Assembly: GCF_000765745.2 (NCBI RefSeq)
Contig: NZ_JRPC02000012.1
Coordinates: forward strand, 1 to 64,000
Source: Helicobacter apodemus
GTDB lineage: Bacteria > Campylobacterota > Campylobacteria > Campylobacterales > Helicobacteraceae
Length of the DNA stretch: 64,000 nucleotides
Reading direction: 5' to 3'
Positions within the stretch are counted from its first letter, which is position 1. Every line of letters starts with the position of its first letter. The notes beneath the pieces were generated by a model that saw nothing but the letters and a program-made list of their open reading frames with translations, did not search any database and was not told where the DNA came from. This document shows positions 28,836 through 37,353 of this stretch, piece after piece. A program made the position numbers and the translations under genes.

Positions 28836-30608
28836 ATGCTTGAAAAAACACGATTTAATAGAATTGATAATATTCCTCTGTTCCTACAACAAAAAGAAGA
28901 AGAGCTGGGGGTAAAGCTTGATTTTGATTTATTAGATACACGGACTGTATGTATTAAAAATGATGATAATATTCCAAAATTAGTTACTGATACGCGTATA
29001 TTTAATAAAGATTCCAATTATACTGCTGATGTAGTTATTAAGCAACTTCATACCATAGATATTTATAAATTTCCAGAAACAGAGAAAGAATTTTATTTTG
29101 AATTAAAAGAAGTCCCAAAGTATCGTCTTGATGCTATTTTAACTTGCCGAACCCCTTTAGTATTCCATCATACCTTAAAGGCTGATATTTATCATTTGCT
29201 TTATAAAACAATGTTGCTTAATGGATATTTAATAAAAATTAGAGAATACAAAAATCTAGTGCTTCAAATTAATGAATTTGTAAAACAAGTTATTAATGAT
29301 GCTCATCCTACAAAAGTTTTATTAAATGTAGCAGTAGGTGTTGCTCCAACACCGAAAAAAGAGGAAAGTTTAAATTTTTGTTTTGATGAAAAGGATTTTG
29401 CTTATTCAAATATTTCACGAACTATAACAACAAAAAATTTTTTAATGACTTTTAAAAAAGGGGATTTATTATTCGAATATATTAAACCAATACCCTCTAA
29501 GGCAGGAAGGAATTTAAAAGGAGAAAAAATCACTCTTGATGAGAAAATTGCTCCTTGCCCTATAAAGATAAAAAATGGAATACATAGAGAAGATGAAGTT
29601 GCTATTAAGTTTTTTGCAGCACAAGATGGGTTTTTAAAAGAAGTTGGACCTTATACTTATGCAATTAGTGATAATTTGGTTCTTTCTAATAGTTTTGATA
29701 GTATCCAAGAAGTGCAAGCTGATAAAATGGTGAAAATTAATAGTGTTGTTGATTCTAAATCTACTATTTATGCAGATTTTTGTTTTATTGCCGCACATCA
29801 AGGTAATGTTAAAGCACATACCGTTGTTATTGATTCTTTAGAGAAAGGCAAGGTTGAAGCAAGATTTGCTTTTATTAATGCTTCTGCAGGTGGTGTTATT
29901 AAGGCAGATTATGTCTATATTAAAGAATTACGCTCTAGCAATCAAGTTTATACTCGTTATTCTTTAGTAACTGATAATATTGTTGGGGATTTTAATATTT
30001 TAGAAGTTGATCCAGAAAACTTTGTCTTTTTACATCGGGACAGGCTTAGCTATATAAGATTAGTTGATGAGATGAGAAAAAAAATGCGTTTTTTTCGTCA
30101 AAAAATGACTAATTTACGTAATTATTTATTTACCTCACAATCTAAAGCGTATGCGGTAAAAAATCAAGACCGTAATAAACCAGTCCCAAAGGGTTATTCA
30201 GATACCCTAAAGCAACGTGATAAGACTTTAAAAGAATACAAAGAAGCCTTAAAAGAATATAATAATCTTGTTAATTTATGGTATATCGGCGAAAAAAAAT
30301 TAAAAGATATTAATGAGGCAGCTTTTCACGCAAGCGTGATTATACGCGGGAGTTCGCAAGGACAAGAAACTTTATTAAAATTTAGGGCTTACGAACACGA
30401 AGTTGAAAGATTATTTAATACTATTGTGCCTCAAGTCAATAATGCCCTTACTTTTAAGATTGTAAAAGAGGGTGAAATTGGTCATTTGCGTCAAACCGAT
30501 ATTGTTGAAACTGAATATACTGAGTGGATAGATAAATTTAATCCTTATGCTGCCAATGAAAAAAACGAAAAAGATAAAGAAGATGATTCAAAAGAAGCTA
30601 ACTCTTAA
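28836..30608 (+). CDS. fapA: FapA/DUF342 family protein (flagellar assembly protein A domain)
   Basis: 590 aa, soluble. The family hallmark IPSKAGRNLKGEKI is near residue 220, followed by a long parallel beta-helix-like region (AHQGNVKAHTVVIDS, GKVEARFAFINASAGG) and a coiled-coil C-terminal part (about 405-520), ending in a Lys/Glu/Asp-rich tail. DUF342 proteins are polymer-binding scaffolds; some affect flagellar or MinD-like ATPase function (Vibrio FapA). The exact role in Helicobacter is not established. Confidence 0.82.
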   Translation: MLEKTRFNRIDNIPLFLQQKEEELGVKLDFDLLDTRTVCIKNDDNIPKLVTDTRIFNKDSNYTADVVIKQLHTIDIYKFPETEKEFYFELKEVPKYRLDAILTCRTPLVFHHTLKADIYHLLYKTMLLNGYLIKIREYKNLVLQINEFVKQVINDAHPTKVLLNVAVGVAPTPKKEESLNFCFDEKDFAYSNISRTITTKNFLMTFKKGDLLFEYIKPIPSKAGRNLKGEKITLDEKIAPCPIKIKNGIHREDEVAIKFFAAQDGFLKEVGPYTYAISDNLVLSNSFDSIQEVQADKMVKINSVVDSKSTIYADFCFIAAHQGNVKAHTVVIDSLEKGKVEARFAFINASAGGVIKADYVYIKELRSSNQVYTRYSLVTDNIVGDFNILEVDPENFVFLHRDRLSYIRLVDEMRKKMRFFRQKMTNLRNYLFTSQSKAYAVKNQDRNKPVPKGYSDTLKQRDKTLKEYKEALKEYNNLVNLWYIGEKKLKDINEAAFHASVIIRGSSQGQETLLKFRAYEHEVERLFNTIVPQVNNALTFKIVKEGEIGHLRQTDIVETEYTEWIDKFNPYAANEKNEKDKEDDSKEANS

Positions 30609-30729
30609 TCCTTTATCCAAATTTCACTATCTTATCATCTCTCCTTTAAGCTAGAGGTTATTATTTTTTTAATAAAATATCAGGTTTATTCTCTAGAAAC
30701 AGGGGAAATTTTGTAGGAAAGGAACGTAT

Positions 30730-32196
30730 ATGCAATCAAATTCTGCATTAGAGTATGATTACTCCATTGCAAAGTTATTTCTTTTTGCAACTGTCGCATT
30801 TGGCATTATTGGATTATTATTGGGTGTTATTATCGCTTTTCAAATGGCGTTCCCAAATCTTAATTATCTAGCAGGTGAGTTTGGAACTTTTGGAAGACTT
30901 AGACCATTGCATACAAATGGCATTATTTATGGTTTTACACTAAGTGGTATTTGGGCTACTTGGTATTATGTAGGACAAAGAGTCTTAAAGATTTCTTATA
31001 ATGAATATCCTTTTTTAAGGTTTATTGGATATTTGCATTTCTGTCTTTATATCCTTTTAATGATTTTAGCAGTTATTAGTTTATTTGCTGGATTAACACA
31101 ATCTAAAGAGTATTCAGAACTTGTTTGGCCTTTAGATCTTTTGGTGGTTATCGTTTGGGTTTTATGGGGATTTAGTCTTTTTGGTTCTATGGCTTTAAGG
31201 AGAGAACAGACAATTTATATTACTTTATGGTATTTCATAGCCACTTTTGTTGCAATTTCTGCACTTTATATCTTTAATAATCTTTCTATACCTACTTATT
31301 TTGTCTCTGGTGTAGGTTCTATATTGCATTCCATTTCTTTCTATGCAGGGACTAATGATGCTATGATTCAATGGTGGTTTGGGCATAATGCTGTTGCTTT
31401 TGTCTTTACTTCGGGAATTATTGGTATTATTTATTACTTTTTGCCTAAAGAATCCGGACAACCTATATTTTCCTATAAGCTTACTTTATTTTCGTTTTGG
31501 GGATTAATGTTTGTGTATATTTGGGCCGGAAGCCATCACCTTATTTATTCAACAGTTCCAGATTGGATGCAAACAATGGGATCAATTTTTTCTGTTGTTT
31601 TGATTTTACCCTCTTGGGGAACCGCGATTAATATGCTCTTAACAATGAAAGGGCAATGGCATCAATTAAAAGAATCTCCCTTGATTAAATTTTTAATCCT
31701 TGCTTCAACTTGGTATATGCTAACTACCTTAGAAGGTCCTATTCAATCTATTAAATCTGTCAATGCTTTAGCCCACTTTACAGATTGGATTATAGGGCAT
31801 GTGCATGATGCAGCACTTGGTTGGGTTAGTTTTACAATTATTGCAGCTTGCTATCATATGACGCCAAGATTATTTAAACGTGAGATTTACTCTAAAAATC
31901 TTATGGATATTCAATTTTGGATTCAAAGTGCAGCAATTGTTTTATATTTTTCGAGTATGTGGATTGCAGGTATCACGCAAGGTATGATGTGGAGAGCCAC
32001 CGATGAGTTTGGTTCTTTAGCCTATTCTTTTATTGATACCGTTACGGTGCTAATGCCTTATTATGTTATTAGGGCTATTGGCGGTGCCTTATATTTCTTA
32101 GGATTTATTATATTTACTTATAATATTATTATGACAATTGTTGCAAGTAGAGAGCTTGAAAGAGAGCCAAATTATGCAACTCCTATGGCAGCGTAA
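30730..32196 (+). CDS. ccoN: cbb3-type cytochrome c oxidase subunit I CcoN
   Basis: 488 aa, twelve membrane segments. This is the catalytic subunit with heme b and the heme b3-CuB centre. Ligand histidines lie in RPLHTNGIIYGF, WWFGHNAVAFVF, GSHHLIYSTVPDW and the GHVHDAALGWV segment. It is the only terminal oxidase type I would expect in Helicobacter. First gene of ccoNOQP; ATG 30730 follows aaagga. Confidence 0.97.
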   Translation: MQSNSALEYDYSIAKLFLFATVAFGIIGLLLGVIIAFQMAFPNLNYLAGEFGTFGRLRPLHTNGIIYGFTLSGIWATWYYVGQRVLKISYNEYPFLRFIGYLHFCLYILLMILAVISLFAGLTQSKEYSELVWPLDLLVVIVWVLWGFSLFGSMALRREQTIYITLWYFIATFVAISALYIFNNLSIPTYFVSGVGSILHSISFYAGTNDAMIQWWFGHNAVAFVFTSGIIGIIYYFLPKESGQPIFSYKLTLFSFWGLMFVYIWAGSHHLIYSTVPDWMQTMGSIFSVVLILPSWGTAINMLLTMKGQWHQLKESPLIKFLILASTWYMLTTLEGPIQSIKSVNALAHFTDWIIGHVHDAALGWVSFTIIAACYHMTPRLFKREIYSKNLMDIQFWIQSAAIVLYFSSMWIAGITQGMMWRATDEFGSLAYSFIDTVTVLMPYYVIRAIGGALYFLGFIIFTYNIIMTIVASRELEREPNYATPMAA

Positions 32197-32207
32197 AGGA
32201 GGATTAG

Positions 32208-32891
32208 ATGTTTCATTGGTTAGAAAAAAACCCATTTTTCTTTACGGTAGTATTTTTATTAGTATTCTCCATTGCAGGATTGGTAGAGATACTTCCTGAT
32301 TTTGCAAAAGCATCACGTCCAACAGAAAATTTAAAACCTTATACTTTGCTTGAAACCGCTGGGCGTCAAATTTACATTAAAGAGAGCTGTAATGCTTGCC
32401 ACTCACAACTTGTTCGTCCTTTTAAAGCAGAAACTGACAGGTATGGTGCTTATAGTCTTAGTGGAGAATATGCTTATGATAGACCTTTTTTATGGGGTTC
32501 AAAGAGAACTGGTCCTGATTTGCATCGTGTTGGGGATTATAGAACAACAGATTGGCACGAGCAACATATGCTAGATCCTGCCGGTATTGTTCCAGGCTCC
32601 ATTATGCCAGCTTACCCTCATCTTTATAAGAAAAACATTGATGTTGATACTGCTTATGCAGAGGCTTATACGCAAAAAGTTGTGTTTGGTGTGCCTTATG
32701 ATACAGAAAATAACCCTAAATTAGGAGATTTGGAAACTAGTAGAGCAGAAATTTTAGCAGAAGCTCAATTAATTGTTGAAGATATGAAAGATCCAGAAAT
32801 AAAAGCTGCTTTACAAAGAGGAGAGATTAGGCAAATTGTCGCTTTAATTGCTTATTTAAATAGCTTGGGACAAAAAAGAAGGGCTAATTAA
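32208..32891 (+). CDS. ccoO: cbb3-type cytochrome c oxidase subunit II CcoO
   Basis: 227 aa. One N-terminal membrane helix (FFFTVVFLLVFSIAGLVEIL) and one c-type heme site CNACHSQ near residue 62, with the axial Met probably in SIMPAYPHL. CcoO passes electrons to CcoN from the periplasmic face. 11 nt after ccoN. Confidence 0.97.
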   Translation: MFHWLEKNPFFFTVVFLLVFSIAGLVEILPDFAKASRPTENLKPYTLLETAGRQIYIKESCNACHSQLVRPFKAETDRYGAYSLSGEYAYDRPFLWGSKRTGPDLHRVGDYRTTDWHEQHMLDPAGIVPGSIMPAYPHLYKKNIDVDTAYAEAYTQKVVFGVPYDTENNPKLGDLETSRAEILAEAQLIVEDMKDPEIKAALQRGEIRQIVALIAYLNSLGQKRRAN

Positions 32892-32892
32892 A

Positions 32893-33111
32893 GTGGATTA
32901 TGAGACTATACGAATCATTCAAGGTTATGCTTATTGGTTTATAACTCTTTTGTTGGTTATTTTACTTTATACTTATGTGTATCATTTATATAAAAGCCAA
33001 AAGAGTGGAAAGATTGATTATGAAAAATATGCAAGACTTGCATTAGATGATAACTTAGAGGATAATCTCATAGAAATTAGAAATAAAAAAGAAGGAAAAA
33101 AGGAAAGCTAA
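32893..33111 (+). CDS. ccoQ: cbb3-type oxidase subunit CcoQ
   Basis: 72 aa from GTG 32893, one base after the ccoO stop. A single membrane helix (AYWFITLLLVILLYTYVYHLY) and a charged cytoplasmic tail, as in CcoQ proteins, which stabilise the oxidase complex. It abuts ccoP with no gap. Confidence 0.9.
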   Translation: MDYETIRIIQGYAYWFITLLLVILLYTYVYHLYKSQKSGKIDYEKYARLALDDNLEDNLIEIRNKKEGKKES

Positions 33112-33990
33112 ATGGAATGGTTTAACTTAAGTGATAGTGTAAATCAGCTCGCACTTATTGGTGCAATATTAATCCTAGCTTTGACTATTTTTATTGCTGG
33201 TAGCTATATTAGAAAAATGAAAAATAGTAAGGCTGAAGGTGAGCTGACAAGCGAAGATTGGGATGGAATTAAAGAATTTAAAAATGATATTCCAGTTGGT
33301 TGGGGATTGGTTTATTTGGTGCTTATTATTTGGGCATTATGGTATTGGTTTGTAGGGTATCCACTAAATTCTTATTCACAAATTGGTGAATATAATCAAG
33401 AGGTTAAAGCTTATAATGCTAAATTTGAAGAGCAATGGAAAGATGCTGATACAGAAATACTTGTTAAAATGGGGCAGAATTTGTTTTTAGTGCAATGCTC
33501 CCAATGCCACGGAATTACAACAGAGGGTATCAATGGTGTAGCAGCAAATTTATTAGATTGGGGTAGAGAAGAAGGAATTATTTTGACTATGAAAATAGGG
33601 AGTAAAGGTTTAGATTATCCACTAGGTGAGATGCCACCCATTAATCAATTATCCCCAGAAGTTGCCAATGATGAAGAATCCCAAAAAGCCATTGCTGCTT
33701 ATATAATGGCTGAAATCTCTGATGTTAAGAAGACAAAATATCCCGATTTAGTGCAGAGAGGAAAAGATCTTTATATTGCTACTTGTAGTGCTTGTCACGG
33801 GGAAGATGGAAAAGGTATGGGTGGATTAGCTCCAGATTTAAGCAAATATGGAACCATAACTTTTGTTGCTGAAGTTTTAGAAAAGGGTAAAAAGGGGCAT
33901 ATAGGGAATATGCCATCTTTTAAAAACCAAATGCTAACAGATATCCAAAAAGAAGCATTAGGATATTTTATTTATTCAGATAAAAATTAA
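33112..33990 (+). CDS. ccoP: cbb3-type oxidase diheme subunit CcoP
   Basis: 292 aa. Two membrane helices near the N-terminus (about 11-30 and 66-85) and two c-type heme sites, CSQCHG (about residue 131) and CSACHG (about residue 224), each with a downstream Met (GEMPPINQL, GNMPSFKNQ). It accepts electrons from soluble cytochrome c. Confidence 0.97.
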   Translation: MEWFNLSDSVNQLALIGAILILALTIFIAGSYIRKMKNSKAEGELTSEDWDGIKEFKNDIPVGWGLVYLVLIIWALWYWFVGYPLNSYSQIGEYNQEVKAYNAKFEEQWKDADTEILVKMGQNLFLVQCSQCHGITTEGINGVAANLLDWGREEGIILTMKIGSKGLDYPLGEMPPINQLSPEVANDEESQKAIAAYIMAEISDVKKTKYPDLVQRGKDLYIATCSACHGEDGKGMGGLAPDLSKYGTITFVAEVLEKGKKGHIGNMPSFKNQMLTDIQKEALGYFIYSDKN

Positions 33991-34001
33991 GGAGTGGTTT
34001 A

Positions 34002-34199
34002 ATGAATGGATTATTTGGAATTAATGGACTTAGTGGGTATTTTCTTTCTGTAGCATTATTATTAGTTATTGTATTTGTTTTAGGCTATTTAGCCATAACA
34101 ACGCAAAAAAATCAAGTTAATAATCCTTATATTATTGAAAATCCTAGTGCATTAGAAAAAAAGAGTATGGATAATGCTAAACATTATAAGATACAATAA
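34002..34199 (+). CDS. DUF4006 family small membrane protein
   Basis: 65 aa. NGLFGINGLSGYFLSVALL leads into one membrane helix (to about residue 31), then IENPSALEKKSMDNAKHYKI. I recognise this as the DUF4006 family that follows ccoP in Campylobacterota. Its job is unknown; an oxidase assembly or stability role is suggested by position only. Confidence 0.85.
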   Translation: MNGLFGINGLSGYFLSVALLLVIVFVLGYLAITTQKNQVNNPYIIENPSALEKKSMDNAKHYKIQ

Positions 34200-34206
34200 G
34201 GGGTAA

Positions 34207-34320
34207 ATGATGATTCGCTTTAGCAGTTTAGAGAAAATTTTGTTTGCAGCACATATTGTTATAATCATAGTTTCTATAGCGGTTGCATTTATTCCTGATA
34301 TGCTTCTTTATATTGGTTAA
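34207..34320 (+). CDS. 37-aa single-helix membrane protein in the cco operon
   Basis: ATG 34207 (or 34210) to TAA 34318-34320, preceded by aggggt. The product is a short amphipathic start (RFSSLEKILFAAH), one hydrophobic helix (IVIIIVSIAVAFIPD) and the end MLLYIG. It fills the space between the DUF4006 and TPM-domain genes exactly (7 and 3 nt gaps), which supports its being real. Function unknown. Confidence 0.65.
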   Translation: MMIRFSSLEKILFAAHIVIIIVSIAVAFIPDMLLYIG

Positions 34321-34323
34321 TCA

Positions 34324-34908
34324 ATGAACTATAAGTTAAAAATAGGGTTTTTTGCTCTATTTTTTTCTATAAGTTTGTATGGCAAATCTTATGTTTTAGA
34401 TAATCAAAATCAAATTTTAGATAAAACCGCAGATTTTATAGAAGTTTTAGCTAATGAAGTTTATGAAAAGACGGGTGTAGGCTTGTATATTGTCGCTCTT
34501 GAGGATTTAGAGGGGATGAATCTTCAAGAGAAAGAATTACTCTACAAAAAGGATCTTAAAAACCCTTATATTCTTTTATTTTTTGTTAAAAAAGAAAAAA
34601 AAATTGATATTATCACCACAGAGGATAGTGCTAAAATGTTTGATAAAAAAGAAGTCTATTGGGATTATATTGTGCCATTAATTCCAAATTCTGATAAAGA
34701 GCTTACCCAACAAAACATTTCGGCATTCCTATTAAATGGTTTTATGGATATTGCTGATAGAATAGCCCAGTTCCATAAAGTGGAGTTAAAACATAGTTTT
34801 TCTACTACCAATAAAGGAGTTGAATTAACTACTAAAATGATACTTTATTTAATGCTTTTTATTTTATTGATTGTATTTGCATTTGTATCCTTAAGAAAAA
34901 GTAAATGA
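34324..34908 (+). CDS. TPM-domain-like membrane protein of the cco operon
   Basis: 194 aa. Signal peptide (KIGFFALFFSISLYGKS), a TPM/YgcG-like domain (residues about 25-150; LDKTADFIEVLANEVYEKTG, GLYIVALEDL, PYILLFFVKKEKKIDIIT), and a C-terminal membrane helix (MILYLMLFILLIVFAFV). The TPM fold is presumed to sit in the periplasm. It occurs downstream of ccoNOQP in related bacteria; function unproven. Overlaps the next gene by 4 nt. Confidence 0.7.
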   Translation: MNYKLKIGFFALFFSISLYGKSYVLDNQNQILDKTADFIEVLANEVYEKTGVGLYIVALEDLEGMNLQEKELLYKKDLKNPYILLFFVKKEKKIDIITTEDSAKMFDKKEVYWDYIVPLIPNSDKELTQQNISAFLLNGFMDIADRIAQFHKVELKHSFSTTNKGVELTTKMILYLMLFILLIVFAFVSLRKSK

Positions 34909-35393
34909 ATAAAAATTATTGGCCCTTAGGAATTTTTTTATTTGCTTTAGTAGTTGTAGGCTTGATTGTCCTTACTATTAAAACTGCTATTACAAATCCT
35001 GTTGAATTGCAAAGAATGTGTCAAAGAAGTTCACAAGATGTTGATGAAAATATCAATGAAATTACAAAACTGCAAACAGAGTTTTTAAAAAAATATGTTA
35101 TTAACTTTGAGGGTGCAAGAGAGCAAACTTCAAAGGAATTTCGGCAGGCTTTTATTAGGATAACTTCAAAAGAAAGTGGAGCAATACAAAGTAATGCTAA
35201 GGTTAATTTTTATCTCACTCGTCCTCATACTGCTAGAGAAGATAGGGATTTAGGAAAGGCGGAATTTGTAGATGGATTATGGCAAAGCCCTAGTTTTAGT
35301 GTTGAAAGTTTAGGGCGGTATCAGATAGAAGCCTATGTAGAAATTGGTAAAGATTCTCTTTGTATCTCTAAAGAGTATAGAATCAAACAATAA
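34905..35393 (+). CDS. FixH-like membrane protein
   Basis: 162 aa. One N-terminal membrane helix (WPLGIFLFALVVVGLIVLTI) and a periplasmic domain with FixH-type text (VNFYLTRPHTAREDRD, SFSVESLGRYQIEAYVEI). FixH-type proteins are linked to assembly of cbb3 oxidases, probably copper delivery together with FixI/CcoI, which is not in this window. Last gene of the cco cluster; convergent with rpe. Confidence 0.75.
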   Translation: MNKNYWPLGIFLFALVVVGLIVLTIKTAITNPVELQRMCQRSSQDVDENINEITKLQTEFLKKYVINFEGAREQTSKEFRQAFIRITSKESGAIQSNAKVNFYLTRPHTAREDRDLGKAEFVDGLWQSPSFSVESLGRYQIEAYVEIGKDSLCISKEYRIKQ

Positions 35394-35412
35394 AAGCAAA
35401 ACTTCCCATTAG

Positions 35413-36051
35413 TTATACCCTTAGAGTTTTTATCCTTTCTTTATAATCTCCACTAAAGATATAGCTCCCCGCTACTGCAATATCTACCCCACTTTTTTTT
35501 AACTCTAAGATATTTTCATCACTAACCCCACCATCTACTTCAATAAGACAATTTGGGTTACGCACTTCAAGCATATCCTTTAGTTCTTTGATTTTATCTA
35601 AGGTATTGGAGATGAATTTTTGTCCCCCAAAACCGGGATTTACACTCATTACTAATACCATATCAATATATTCTAAGAGATAATAAATACTATCTAAACT
35701 TGTATGAGGATTAAGCACAATAGCAGGAGAGATTCCATAGTTTCTAATTTTTTGAGCAAGAGAGTTTGAATGTTTCTCCTCTTCAATATGAAAAGAGATA
35801 TATTTAGGCTTAAAAGGGGCGAATAAATCCACAAAAAAATTATTGTTTTGCACCATTAAATGAATATCAAGGGGCTTAGTGGAAGCCTTAGCAACAGATT
35901 CTACTACAACTGGACCTATGGTAAGATTGGGGACAAAATGCCCATCCATAACATCAATATGCACTAAATCACAACCGCATTCACAAATAGCTTTGATTTC
36001 TTCTTCAAGTTTTCCAAAATTTGCCGCAAGAATACTAGGGGCTATTAACAT
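35413..36051 (-). CDS. rpe: Ribulose-phosphate 3-epimerase
   Basis: 212 aa, TIM barrel. It interconverts ribulose 5-phosphate and xylulose 5-phosphate in the pentose phosphate pathway. Motifs: APSILAANFGKLEEE at the N-terminus, HIDVMDGHFVPNLTIGP (metal ligands His and Asp), SVNPGFGGQKFI and EVDGGVSDENI. Divergent from fbp. Confidence 0.97.
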   Translation of the reverse strand: MLIAPSILAANFGKLEEEIKAICECGCDLVHIDVMDGHFVPNLTIGPVVVESVAKASTKPLDIHLMVQNNNFFVDLFAPFKPKYISFHIEEEKHSNSLAQKIRNYGISPAIVLNPHTSLDSIYYLLEYIDMVLVMSVNPGFGGQKFISNTLDKIKELKDMLEVRNPNCLIEVDGGVSDENILELKKSGVDIAVAGSYIFSGDYKERIKTLRV

Positions 36052-36166
36052 AAAAATTCCTTAGGATTTAATCAATAATAATGTAGAAATTGTAGCAGAT
36101 AATAATTCCACCTTTTTAATTATTGGTGAATAATAATGAAAAAACTATAAAATAATTATTTTTAGC

Positions 36167-36172
36167 TATAAT
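36167..36172 (+). promoter_or_regulatory. Candidate -10 box for fbp
   Basis: TATAAT at 36167-36172, 32 nt before the fbp start, in an AT-rich stretch typical of Helicobacter vegetative promoters. Confidence 0.45.
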
Positions 36173-36203
36173 TTTGAAATTTTAATTTTGGAGTTAAATA
36201 TCT

Positions 36204-37061
36204 ATGCAAGATAATCTAGCACAAGATTTAGAAAAAATTTTTACTACTATTAAAGATTCTTCTTTACATATTTATCAGATTCTTAGAAATAATATGGGAG
36301 AAACCACCCAATCAAAAAATTCAACCGGTGATTTGCAATTACAAGCCGATGTTTTAGCCGATGAAATTTTACACAAGGCTTTTAAGACTTTAGAATGTGT
36401 GAAAGAAATTTGTAGTGAAGAACAAGAGATGAGCATAGAACTTCATAATAATGGAATTTATAAAATTGCTTATGATCCCCTTGATGGCTCTTCCTTAATG
36501 GGAGCAAATTTAAGTGTTGGGAGTATTTTTGGCATTTATCGTGGAGAGTTTTTGCCTAAAAATCTTGTTGGGGCAGCTTATATAGTCTATGGAATGGTGG
36601 TTGGAGTAGGCATTGCCTCTAAACTTAAAGAAGGTGTTGATTATTTTGTCTTTAATGGAGAGGATTTTAAACTTCAAAAAACCTTGTTTTTAAAAAAAGA
36701 AGGTAAGCTTAATGCTCCTGGTGGAACGCAGAAATACTGGAGCAAGACACATCAAGATAAAATGAATAATTTATTTCAAAAAGGTTATCGTTTGCGTTAT
36801 AGTGGAGGAATGGTTCCTGATTTGCACCATATTTTGATAAAAGGTGGTGGCTTGTTTTCTTATCCTTCTACAACCGATGCCCCAAAAGGAAAATTAAGAA
36901 TGCTTTTTGAGGTCTTTCCTTTTGCCTTTATTTTTGAAAACGCAGGAGGAGGAGCCACTGATGGCAAGCAAAGGCTTTTAGAATTAGTTCCAAATCATTT
37001 ACACGATACAACACCTTGTTTTTTTGGGAGTAATAAGGAGATAGAGATTGCCAAGAGATGA
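36204..37061 (+). CDS. fbp: Fructose-1,6-bisphosphatase class 1
   Basis: 285 aa. It hydrolyses fructose 1,6-bisphosphate in gluconeogenesis. The metal-binding motif YDPLDGSSLMGANLSVGS is near residue 90, and RYSGGMVPDLHHIL, PKGKLRMLFEVFP and GGGATDGK follow as in class 1 enzymes. Somewhat shorter than the E. coli enzyme (332 aa). The 3' end overlaps the next gene by 14 nt. Confidence 0.95.
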   Translation: MQDNLAQDLEKIFTTIKDSSLHIYQILRNNMGETTQSKNSTGDLQLQADVLADEILHKAFKTLECVKEICSEEQEMSIELHNNGIYKIAYDPLDGSSLMGANLSVGSIFGIYRGEFLPKNLVGAAYIVYGMVVGVGIASKLKEGVDYFVFNGEDFKLQKTLFLKKEGKLNAPGGTQKYWSKTHQDKMNNLFQKGYRLRYSGGMVPDLHHILIKGGGLFSYPSTTDAPKGKLRMLFEVFPFAFIFENAGGGATDGKQRLLELVPNHLHDTTPCFFGSNKEIEIAKR

Positions 37062-37353
37062 TAATTTTAAAGAAGCATTAAAAGAATTAAAAGATTGTCA
37101 AGCAAAGCATAAAATAACAAGTTGTTTCCTTTGTGATGATGCAGTGGGTTGTGATAAAAAAGAGAGTTTTGAAGATTTAGTAATGCGGAATTTAGATACA
37201 AAAATACATTCTTTACAAGACTGTCAAAGGGAGCACAATATAAGAAGCTGTAGTGTTTGTAAGGAATTACTAAATTGTGAGATAAGAAACGCCTATGTTG
37301 ATGCTGTTTATTTAAGTATGAATAAAGGAAGTGGAGGAAGCTTTGAGTTCTAA
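37048..37353 (+). CDS. Tandem Cys/His-motif mini-protein
   Basis: 101 aa from TTG 37048, preceded by aaggag at 7 nt. Two copies of C-x3-H-x4-C-x2-C-x5-C occur with identical spacing 42 residues apart: C17, H21, C26, C29, C35 and C59, H63, C68, C71, C77. The end (NAYVDAVYLSMNKGSGGSFE) resembles the end of a small single-unit protein I associate with Campylobacterota. The conserved Cys/His pattern suggests a metal site. It overlaps fbp and metG, so it is translated with them; function unknown. Confidence 0.75.
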   Translation: MPRDDNFKEALKELKDCQAKHKITSCFLCDDAVGCDKKESFEDLVMRNLDTKIHSLQDCQREHNIRSCSVCKELLNCEIRNAYVDAVYLSMNKGSGGSFEF

